DNA of 64,000 nucleotides from Arthrobacter mangrovi (GTDB lineage Bacteria; Actinomycetota; Actinomycetes; Actinomycetales; Micrococcaceae): assembly GCF_026011795.1 (NCBI RefSeq), contig NZ_BRVS01000004.1, positions 186,001 to 250,000 of the forward strand, given 5' to 3'. Below the pieces are notes generated by a model. It was not told where the DNA came from, ran no database searches, and saw nothing but the letters and a program-made list of their open reading frames with translations. Shown piece by piece: positions 57,763-64,000 of the stretch. Made by a program: the position numbers and the translations under genes. How positions within the stretch are numbered: position 1 is the stretch's first letter; each line of letters opens with the position of its first letter.

Positions 57763-58863
57763 GTGTTCCTGGCACAGCGGGACATCCGGTTCGCCAAGGG
57801 CCGTTTCGCCCTGATGGGCGCCGTCGTCGCCCTCATAACTTTGCTGCTCGTCATGCTCTCGGGCCTCACCGCCGGTCTCGGCAACCAGTCCGTCTCTGCC
57901 ATCGCCAACCTGGCCCCCGCCGCTAACGCCGTCGTCTTCGGAGCCCCGGAAGGCAGCGCCCCCGAGGCCTCCTACACAGAGTCCGAGGTGACGGCGGCGC
58001 AGCTGCAGGCGTGGCAGGGCAGCCGCGGGGTGATGCACGCGGAACCGTTCGGCATCGCACAGACCCGCCTGTCCGCCCGAGGCTCCGCCAGCGTCGCGGT
58101 TTTCGGCGCCGTTCCGGGCGGCCGGCTCGCTCCCGCAGAGGTGGCGGACGGCGCACTGGTCCTTAGCCGGACGGCCGCGGAGGAACTGGACGCAGCCGCC
58201 GGGCACTCCGTGGAGCTCGGCGGCCGGACCTTCGAGATCGCAGCCATCGCCGAAGACCAGTGGTACTCGCACACTCCGGTGGCCTGGACCTCCCTCTCGG
58301 ACTGGCAGCGCATTGCGCACATTGACGACGGCGGTGCCTCCTCGGGACCGATCGCCACCGCGCTGGCGGTGGAGCTCGCCGACGGCAAGCCGGAAGGGAC
58401 CGCCGCGCAGGCGGCGAACAGGGCGGCCAACACCGTGACGGCCTCCGTCACCGGTTCCTTCCAGGCGCTGGGATCGTTCAAGAGCGAAAACGGCTCCCTG
58501 CTGCTGATGCAAGGCTTCCTCTACGGCATCTCGGCGCTGGTCATCGTCGCCTTCCTGACGGTCTGGACCATCCAGCGCACCCGCGACATCGCGGTCCTCA
58601 AGGCGATGGGCGCGACCAACGGCTACCTGCTGCGGGATGCCCTGGCCCAGGCCGGGCTGGTTCTCGGTGCCGGGGCCGCAGCCGGCGGGCTGGCCGGGGT
58701 GCTGGGCGGCCTTCTCGCCGGGCAGTCCGCGCCCTTCCTGCTCACCGCCGCCAGCACGCTGGTGCCGATCACCGTCATCATCCTGCTCGGAATGGCCGGC
58801 GCGGCCCTCGCCGTCCGCCGCGTCACCGCCGTCGACCCCCTCACCGCCCTCGGCGGCAACTGA
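57763..58863 (+). CDS. FtsX/MacB-type ABC transporter permease
   Basis: 366 aa from GTG 57763 (AAGAAGG 6 nt upstream). One N-terminal membrane helix (residues ~19-40), a ~200-residue extracytoplasmic MacB_PCD-like domain, then three helices forming the FtsX domain with a coupling segment RDIAVLKAMGATNGYLLRD. This is half of a mechanotransmission-type ABC transporter, not a channel-forming importer. The ATPase gene follows after 27 bp. Divergent from the kinase gene. Confidence 0.85.
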   Translation: MFLAQRDIRFAKGRFALMGAVVALITLLLVMLSGLTAGLGNQSVSAIANLAPAANAVVFGAPEGSAPEASYTESEVTAAQLQAWQGSRGVMHAEPFGIAQTRLSARGSASVAVFGAVPGGRLAPAEVADGALVLSRTAAEELDAAAGHSVELGGRTFEIAAIAEDQWYSHTPVAWTSLSDWQRIAHIDDGGASSGPIATALAVELADGKPEGTAAQAANRAANTVTASVTGSFQALGSFKSENGSLLLMQGFLYGISALVIVAFLTVWTIQRTRDIAVLKAMGATNGYLLRDALAQAGLVLGAGAAAGGLAGVLGGLLAGQSAPFLLTAASTLVPITVIILLGMAGAALAVRRVTAVDPLTALGGN

Positions 58864-58890
58864 CCAACGTGCTATGCCAAGGAGGCACCT

Positions 58891-59583
58891 ATGATTCCCG
58901 CCCTCACCCTCATCGACACCACGCTGGAATACCCGGACGGCTCCGGCAGCATCAAGGCCTTGGATTGCGTTAGCCTGTCCCTCCGGGCCGGCCGGATCAT
59001 GTCCCTGACCGGCCCCTCGGGCTCCGGAAAGTCCTCGCTCCTGGCCGTCGCCGCCACCTTGGTCCGGCCCACCGCCGGCCGGGTCCTGTTCCAGGGGATC
59101 GACACCGGGGCGCTCCCGGCCAGCGAGACCGCCGCGCTCAGAAGGGAGGGCATCGGCATCGTCTTCCAGCAGCCGAACCTGCTCCCTTCGCTCACGGCGC
59201 TGGAGCAGCTGCAGCTTGCCGGCCATATCCGCGGCGAAGCCCCGCCGAAGTCGGCGGCCCGGGCCCGGGATCTGCTGGACCGGGTGGGTCTTGTCGGCTC
59301 CACGGGCCGACGCCCGCACGAGCTCTCCGGCGGGCAGCGCCAGCGGGTGAACATTGCCCGCGCGCTGATGGGCCGCCCGCGGGTCCTGCTGGTGGACGAA
59401 CCCACCGCCGCGCTGGACCATGAGCGCTCCGAGGCTATCGTCCGGCTACTGGTCCAGGTGACCCGCGAGTACAATTTGGCGACCCTCTTGGTCACCCACG
59501 ACACCGAATACGTGCAGTTCACGGACGCCGAGGCGAGCATGCGCGACGGCCGGCTCGCGGCGCCGCAATCGATAGCCCGCTGA
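58891..59583 (+). CDS. LolD/MacB-type ABC transporter ATP-binding protein
   Basis: 230 aa, usual size of LolD/FtsE-like ATPases. Walker A GPSGSGKSSLLA, Q-loop FQQPNLLPSLTA, signature ELSGGQRQRVNIARAL, Walker B VLLVDEPTAALD and H-loop VTHDTEYV are all intact. GGAGGC precedes the ATG. Pairs with the FtsX-type permease; many such systems resist cationic peptides or move lipids. Confidence 0.92.
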   Translation: MIPALTLIDTTLEYPDGSGSIKALDCVSLSLRAGRIMSLTGPSGSGKSSLLAVAATLVRPTAGRVLFQGIDTGALPASETAALRREGIGIVFQQPNLLPSLTALEQLQLAGHIRGEAPPKSAARARDLLDRVGLVGSTGRRPHELSGGQRQRVNIARALMGRPRVLLVDEPTAALDHERSEAIVRLLVQVTREYNLATLLVTHDTEYVQFTDAEASMRDGRLAAPQSIAR

Positions 59584-59596
59584 CCGATGCCGAAAG

Positions 59597-61042
59597 CTAC
59601 GGTTTCAGCGAAGGCATGGGCAGGCCGAAGACGTCCTCCAGCGCCTGACGGGCCGCGTGGTAGCCGGCCATGCCATGCACCCCCGGGCCCGGCGGAGTGG
59701 CGGCGGAGCAGAGGTAGACGCCGCCGAGCGGGGTCTTCCAGGGCTTGGTCCCGGCAACGGGACGCGCCAGCAGCTGGCGGATATTCACGGCGCCGGTGCC
59801 GAAGTCCCCGCCCACGTAGTTGGGGTTGTAGGCCTGGTAGTCCATGGCGCTCATGCCGCGGGAGGCGACAACGACGTCGGAGAAGCCCGGCGCCGCTTCC
59901 TCCAGTTGTGCAGTGATCACGCCGGTCATGTCCAGCGTGGAACCCTGCGGTACATGGCAGTAGGCCCAGAGGATGTGCCGTCCGGCCGGGGCGCGGGTGG
60001 AATCGAAGACGCTGGGCTGGGAGACCAGCACGAAGGGCTTGGCGGCGTGCCGGCCGCGGGCGATCTCGCGCTCCGAGGCCGCCACCTCGTAGCGCGTGCC
60101 GCCGAGGTGCACCGTGCCGGCTCGGGCGAGGTCGGGCTCGGCCCACGGCACCGGTTCGGACAGGATGAAGTCCACCTTCGCCGCACCAGGCCCGTAGCTG
60201 TAGCCATCCAGGGCAGCGGTGTAGCTGCGGGGCAGGCGGCCGCCAGCCAGCCGGAGCAGTTCCTGCGGCGCGGTATCCAGCAGGATGGCGTCCGCGTCGG
60301 TCAGGTCGGCCAGCGAATCCACCCGGTGCCCGGTGACGATGCGGCCGCCGTGCGCGGCCACGTCCTGCACCATCGCGTCGATGATCGCCTGCGAACCGCC
60401 GACCGGGAGCGGATAGCCGACGGCGTGGGCCAGGGAGCCGAGCATCAGCCCCGCGCCCGCCGAGACCAGCCGCCGGATCCCGCCCGGAGTGTGGGCGGCC
60501 ACCCCGGAGAGCAGGGCCGGAGCGAAGTATTCCTTGAACCGCATATCCCACCAGGGGCTGCCCTGCTCCAGGGTGCCCAGTCCATAGCGGAGGGCCGCGA
60601 CGGGATGGCGCGGCACGCGCAGCAGCTGGTTCATAGTCAGGTCCAGCAGTTCGGCGGAGTGGCTGGCCAGCGGTTCCATCAGCGCCCGGTACGCGGTGCC
60701 GTCGACCCCGAGCCGCTCGGCCGTCCGGTCGACATCCTGGTAGGCGAACGCGACGTGGTCCGGCCGGACGACGTGGGCAAAGGCGATTTCGGGGCGGATC
60801 ATCTCGACCCGATCGGCCAGGCCGAACTCGCGGAAGAACGGTGCAGCCACCGCCATTGGATGCACGGCGGAGCATACGTCATGCCGGTGCCCGGGCTCGA
60901 TGAGTTCCATCGTCCGGGCTCCACCGCCGGGGGTGGAGGCGGCCTCGAAGACGCTGACCTCCAGCCCGGCCCGGGCCATGATTACGGCAGCCGCCAGTCC
61001 GTTGGGCCCGGCCCCTACCACTGCCACCTGTCCGCGTGCCAT
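59597..61042 (-). CDS. Phytoene desaturase-like FAD/NAD(P) oxidoreductase
   Basis: 481 aa. FAD-binding VVGAGPNGLAAAVIMARAG (8-26 region) followed by E34 and GGGARTMELI; the C-terminal end has GGVYLCSAATPPGPGVHGM (in part), the second FAD contact of COG1233 proteins. It resembles phytoene dehydrogenase-related or amine-oxidase-like proteins rather than CrtI itself, as no other carotenoid gene is nearby. The gene overlaps the glycosyltransferase stop by 1 base (TGATG), so the two are coupled, and may act on one lipid-linked substrate. Confidence 0.78.
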   Translation of the reverse strand: MARGQVAVVGAGPNGLAAAVIMARAGLEVSVFEAASTPGGGARTMELIEPGHRHDVCSAVHPMAVAAPFFREFGLADRVEMIRPEIAFAHVVRPDHVAFAYQDVDRTAERLGVDGTAYRALMEPLASHSAELLDLTMNQLLRVPRHPVAALRYGLGTLEQGSPWWDMRFKEYFAPALLSGVAAHTPGGIRRLVSAGAGLMLGSLAHAVGYPLPVGGSQAIIDAMVQDVAAHGGRIVTGHRVDSLADLTDADAILLDTAPQELLRLAGGRLPRSYTAALDGYSYGPGAAKVDFILSEPVPWAEPDLARAGTVHLGGTRYEVAASEREIARGRHAAKPFVLVSQPSVFDSTRAPAGRHILWAYCHVPQGSTLDMTGVITAQLEEAAPGFSDVVVASRGMSAMDYQAYNPNYVGGDFGTGAVNIRQLLARPVAGTKPWKTPLGGVYLCSAATPPGPGVHGMAGYHAARQALEDVFGLPMPSLKP

Positions 61043-62505
61043 CAGTCCTGCCTTCCCTCCGCCGCGCTGCGTATGGGTTGTGCGCGATAGCGCCAGTCCA
61101 GCACAAATCTGTCCGGCGCGATATCGAATGGCCCGCCTTGCGGGTCATCGACGTCCAGCCGCCGCACTACGTCATGCTCCGGCTGGTGCATGGAGCGGGC
61201 CACCCTGAACATGAGATATGCCGTGGCGGCAATATGTCCCAGCACGGCAAAAACATAGTAGGGAGTGTCGATGTTGTGCTGCGGCTCCCCGCCGCTGGTG
61301 ATCCGGCCGAGGTACATCCAGATGGCCCACCAGTGGAGCACCTCGAAGAACTGCCAGAGCAGGAAGTCGCGCCAGCGCGGATGCGCCAGCGCGGCGAGGG
61401 GAACCAGCCAGACCACGAACTGCGGCGAGTAGACCTTATTGGTCAGTACGAACGCGGAAACGACCAGGAAGACAATGCCGGCCAGCCGCGGACGGCGCGG
61501 AGCCGAGAGGACCAGCACCCCGATGGCCAGGCAGGCCGCCAGGAACAACAGGAGCGAGAGCGTATTCGCCGGGCCCGGCCCCAGTTGCGGCAGCCCGCCG
61601 CGCTCGGCCGTGACGTTGTAGGCGTACCAGAGGGATGAATAGCCGGCCTCGCGGTCCCGGGTATAGCCAAGGAAGTGCGACCAGGACTCAAAACCGGAGA
61701 CCATGAAGGGGACGTTGACCAGCAGCCAGGCTGCCGCGGCCGAACCTCCCGTGACCAGCAGCGGCCGGTACCTGCCCGTGCGCATCGCGAGGAGGAGGAC
61801 GGCGCCGAGCATCAGTACGGGGTAGACCTTGAGGGCGGCCCCGAGCCCGATCAGCACGCCCGCCGCCACCAGCCGCCCCCGTGCGAAACAAAGCATGGCC
61901 AGGGCCAGCACCATCGCCGGCCAGAGGTCCCAGTTGACGGTGCCGGCCAGCACGATGCCCGGGGCCACCGCGATCATCGCCGCGTCCCAAGGCCGCCGAT
62001 GGCTCATCCGGGCCGTGGCTATGACGGTGATGATCCAGACCACCGCGGCCAACGTGGCATTGACGTCGAAGTAGGCCAGGGTGCGCTCCGGCGACGCCCC
62101 GGAGCCCGGCACCAGCAAGGCCGTCGCCCCGGCCAGCAGGCCCATCAGGACGGGATATTCGAAGGAACTGCCCGGCGTTATGAACGGCAGCACGCCGTCG
62201 GCCAGGCCGCGGGAATCGAACAGCACCGGCCAATCCGAATAGCAGCCCATGTAGAAATAGTCGGGCAGCGCCCAGCCAGCCACCCGGCACGGCGTCTTGG
62301 CCAGCACCGACAGCAGCGCGGCCAGCGTCGTCAGCAGGATCAGCACGCGTTCCACGGTGAAGAAGCCGGGCCGGACGATCCCGGGTGCGGTGCGGCGCCC
62401 CAGCGGGCCACCGGCCGATTCGGTCAACCGCCTCAGCAGCGGGTCATTGCGGCTGGGCACCACGATGCGCAGCGGCAGGCGACGGCGGGAGGAGTGCCCG
62501 GGCAT
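61042..62505 (-). CDS. GT87-type membrane glycosyltransferase (DUF2029)
   Basis: 487 aa with about ten to twelve membrane helices. The first extracellular loop has DYFYMGCYSDWPVLF and, later, FITPGSSFEYPVLMGL, where Asp and Tyr/Pro residues fit the polyprenyl-linked glycosyltransferase (GT-C, GT87) fold of actinobacterial mannosyltransferases. ALKVYPVLML matches the conserved DUF2029 motif (LK.YP). Such enzymes add sugars to cell-wall lipoglycans from polyprenyl-phosphate sugars. The stop overlaps the next gene start by 1 nt. Confidence 0.8.
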   Translation of the reverse strand: MPGHSSRRRLPLRIVVPSRNDPLLRRLTESAGGPLGRRTAPGIVRPGFFTVERVLILLTTLAALLSVLAKTPCRVAGWALPDYFYMGCYSDWPVLFDSRGLADGVLPFITPGSSFEYPVLMGLLAGATALLVPGSGASPERTLAYFDVNATLAAVVWIITVIATARMSHRRPWDAAMIAVAPGIVLAGTVNWDLWPAMVLALAMLCFARGRLVAAGVLIGLGAALKVYPVLMLGAVLLLAMRTGRYRPLLVTGGSAAAAWLLVNVPFMVSGFESWSHFLGYTRDREAGYSSLWYAYNVTAERGGLPQLGPGPANTLSLLLFLAACLAIGVLVLSAPRRPRLAGIVFLVVSAFVLTNKVYSPQFVVWLVPLAALAHPRWRDFLLWQFFEVLHWWAIWMYLGRITSGGEPQHNIDTPYYVFAVLGHIAATAYLMFRVARSMHQPEHDVVRRLDVDDPQGGPFDIAPDRFVLDWRYRAQPIRSAAEGRQD

Positions 62506-62627
62506 GGCATCAACACTACTTGCGCCGGCTGGTTATCACCGCAGGTTAACAAAACGTTGACTGGCGGCCACCTCCCCGTAACCGTTAGCTCACCGTCCGG
62601 CCATTGAGCCTCCCTACGGTTGAGCCA

Positions 62628-63821
62628 ATGAGCAATGCCCACCCCCACGAAGTACTGGTGGTGATCCCCGCCCGCGGCGGTTCGAAGGGGATCCCCTTCA
62701 AGAACCTCAAACCCGTTGCAGGACGCTCCCTGGTGGCCCGTGCCGTCGAGGCCGCACGGAACGCCGCCCGGGTGACGGACGTCGTCGTCAGCACCGATTC
62801 GCCGGACATCCGGTTCGAGGCCGAGCGCTTTGGCGCCCGCGTCATTGAGCGGCCCGCGGAGCTCTCGGGCGACACCGCCACCAGCGAGTCGGCCGTGCTG
62901 CACGCCCTCCAGAGCAGCGGCACCCTGCCCGAGGTCACGGTGCTGATGCAGTGCACCTCCCCGTTCATCGATTCCGCGGACCTGGACGCGGCCATCGCCT
63001 CCGTGCTCGACGGCGGTGCGGACGTGGCCTTCTCCGTCGCAGAGAACCATAACTTCCTCTGGGCCAGGGACGCGGACGGCGCCGTCACCGCGGTCGGCCA
63101 CAGCGCCGACTTCCGTCCGCGCCGGCAGGACCGCGAGCCGCAGTACCGCGAGACCGGGGCCTTTTACGCGATGCGCACTTCAGGGTTCGTGGCCCGCGGG
63201 CACCGCTTCTTCGGCCGTCTCGAGTTCCAGGTCGTCCCGGCGGAGCACGCCATCGAGATCGACTCGATCGAGGACCTGGAGATCGTCCGGGCGATGGATT
63301 CGCGCCAGGAATCCACCGGGATCGACGTGGACGCGCTCGTCATGGACTTCGACGGGGTGCACACCGATGACCATGCCTTGGTCAACTTCCAAGGCGAAGA
63401 ATTCGTCCGGGTCAGCCGCTCGGACGGAATGGGGGTGGCCCGGCTGCGCCGCGCCGGAGTCCCCCAGCTGATCCTCTCCACCGAAACCAACCCGGTGGTG
63501 ACCGCCCGGGCGACCAAGCTCGGGGTCGACGTCGTCCAGGACGTCTCGGACAAGGCGGCCGCGGTGACCGAATGGATCACCGCGTACGGACTTGATCCGG
63601 AACGCGTTGCCTTCGTGGGCAATGACGTGAATGACCTGCCTGCCATGGGCCGGGTCGGTTGGCCGGTGGCCGTGGCGGATGCCCGGCCCGAGGTCAAGGC
63701 CGCAGCGCGCGTCGTGCTGCAGCACAACGGCGGCGAGGGCGCGGTCCGCGAAATCTGCGAACGCGTCCTGGCCGCACAACCGGCAGCCCAACCGGCAGCC
63801 ACAGCAATTCAATCCCGATGA
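62628..63821 (+). CDS. Acylneuraminate cytidylyltransferase fused to HAD phosphatase
   Basis: 397 aa from ATG 62628 (TACGGT 7 nt upstream, leaderless-like). Residues 1-225: NeuA-type nucleotidyltransferase, with IPARGGSKGIPFKNL (13-27), STDSPDI and the YRETGAFYAM region. Residues ~232-385: HAD domain with nucleophile motif ALVMDFDGVHTDD, then STETNPV (motif II) and FVGNDVNDLPAMG (motif IV), as in KdsC or nonulosonate-9-phosphatases. The fusion would dephosphorylate a nonulosonic acid-9-P and activate it as CMP-sugar. The NeuB gene follows 17 bp later, which supports a sialic-, legionaminic- or pseudaminic-type acid. Confidence 0.83.
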   Translation: MSNAHPHEVLVVIPARGGSKGIPFKNLKPVAGRSLVARAVEAARNAARVTDVVVSTDSPDIRFEAERFGARVIERPAELSGDTATSESAVLHALQSSGTLPEVTVLMQCTSPFIDSADLDAAIASVLDGGADVAFSVAENHNFLWARDADGAVTAVGHSADFRPRRQDREPQYRETGAFYAMRTSGFVARGHRFFGRLEFQVVPAEHAIEIDSIEDLEIVRAMDSRQESTGIDVDALVMDFDGVHTDDHALVNFQGEEFVRVSRSDGMGVARLRRAGVPQLILSTETNPVVTARATKLGVDVVQDVSDKAAAVTEWITAYGLDPERVAFVGNDVNDLPAMGRVGWPVAVADARPEVKAAARVVLQHNGGEGAVREICERVLAAQPAAQPAATAIQSR

Positions 63822-63838
63822 CAGAAAGAGCTTCGCTG

Positions 63839-64000
63839 ATGACCACCGAAACCACCGCCCCCGCCGGAGCCCCGGCACCCGTAGCCATCGGCGACGTCCA
63901 GGTCGGCGCCGGCCAGCCCGTCTACGTGATCGGCGAGATCGGCATTAACCACAACGGCGACATCGAGATCGCCAAGCAGCTGATCGACGTTGCTGCCGCC
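63839..64000 (+). CDS. neuB: NeuB-type N-acetylneuraminate (nonulosonate) synthase, 5' part
   Basis: The first 54 codons are in the window; the gene runs off the right end. After a short Thr/Ala/Pro-rich N-terminus the conserved VIGEIGINHNGDIEIAKQLID stretch (about 33-53, in part) identifies the NeuB TIM-barrel start. It condenses phosphoenolpyruvate with a hexosamine (N-acetylmannosamine or the 6-phosphate) to a nine-carbon acid. GAAAGAG precedes the ATG. Same unit as the cytidylyltransferase-phosphatase gene. Confidence 0.85.
   Translation, partial: MTTETTAPAGAPAPVAIGDVQVGAGQPVYVIGEIGINHNGDIEIAKQLIDVAAA

Noticed and set aside
1-64000. CRISPR arrays, rRNA operons, tRNAs, complete insertion sequences or prophage
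   Set aside because: No regularly spaced repeats, rRNA-like sequence, cloverleaf candidates, transposase or phage structural genes were recognised on reading through both strands; a tRNAscan/CRISPR search would be needed for certainty.

Overview
The window is high-G+C chromosomal DNA from an actinobacterium, most likely a member of the Micrococcaceae (Arthrobacter-like). The basis is strong G/C bias at third codon positions, the rpsF-ssb-rpsR-rplI ribosomal operon with dnaB nearby, frequent GTG starts, and many genes with a -10-like hexamer 6-7 nt before the start codon and no Shine-Dalgarno site (leaderless mRNA). No rRNA, tRNA, CRISPR array or intact insertion sequence was seen. Both ends cut genes: a TRAP permease at the left and a NeuB-type synthase at the right.

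Layout. (1) 1-4629 (+): a catabolic operon with a TRAP permease end, an L-2-hydroxyglutarate oxidase-type flavoenzyme, a DapA-family lyase/aldolase, a degenerate-active-site SDR and an FAH-family hydrolase. It converges on a 954-aa FAD/4Fe-4S 2-hydroxyacid dehydrogenase (4698-7562, -). (2) 7632-15135: a second catabolic unit of M20 carbamoylase, YtcJ-like amidohydrolase, thiamine-diphosphate enzyme and MHS-family permease, divergent from a PucR/CdaR-type regulator. (3) 15168-19743: small genes (GNAT, LysE exporter, DUF2795, DUF3817, STAS, acetyltransferase-like protein, TetR regulator, 69-aa protein). Two copies of one palindrome, GCTTAC-N3-GTAAGC, suggest a small TetR regulon. (4) About 20.5-30.0 kb: an accessory mandelate/phenylglyoxylate island. 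Two divergent arms carry a benzoylformate decarboxylase, a benzaldehyde dehydrogenase, two different NAD(P)-type 2-hydroxyacid dehydrogenases, a permease, two LysR regulators and a remnant of a second decarboxylase gene. Gene-poor debris flanks it. (5) 30.8-40.0 kb: dnaB with an upstream cluster of nine DnaA-box-like sites, several small or metabolic genes (DUF1801, ZIP transporter, PhzF, PhoD), then rplI-rpsR-ssb-rpsF. (6) 40.2-48.8 kb: a two-component system with an ABC-2 exporter, an MFS transporter, a PHP hydrolase, a phosphotransferase and ArfB. (7) 48.8-55.5 kb: a large LuxR-type ATPase regulator, a second FAH-family protein, and a three-gene unit of two uncharacterised membrane proteins plus an M20 amidohydrolase. 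(8) 55.6-64 kb: a second two-component system divergent from a MacB/FtsX-like ABC transporter, a phytoene-desaturase-like oxidoreductase with a GT87-type membrane glycosyltransferase, and the start of a nonulosonic (sialic-like) acid locus with a cytidylyltransferase-HAD phosphatase fusion followed by NeuB.

How the genes may work together: the mandelate island reads as a route from both mandelate enantiomers to phenylglyoxylate, then benzaldehyde, then benzoate, without a racemase. The first two catabolic units look like import plus oxidation or hydrolysis modules whose true substrates are not known. All functional assignments rest on recognition of motifs and family resemblance by eye; no database search was run.
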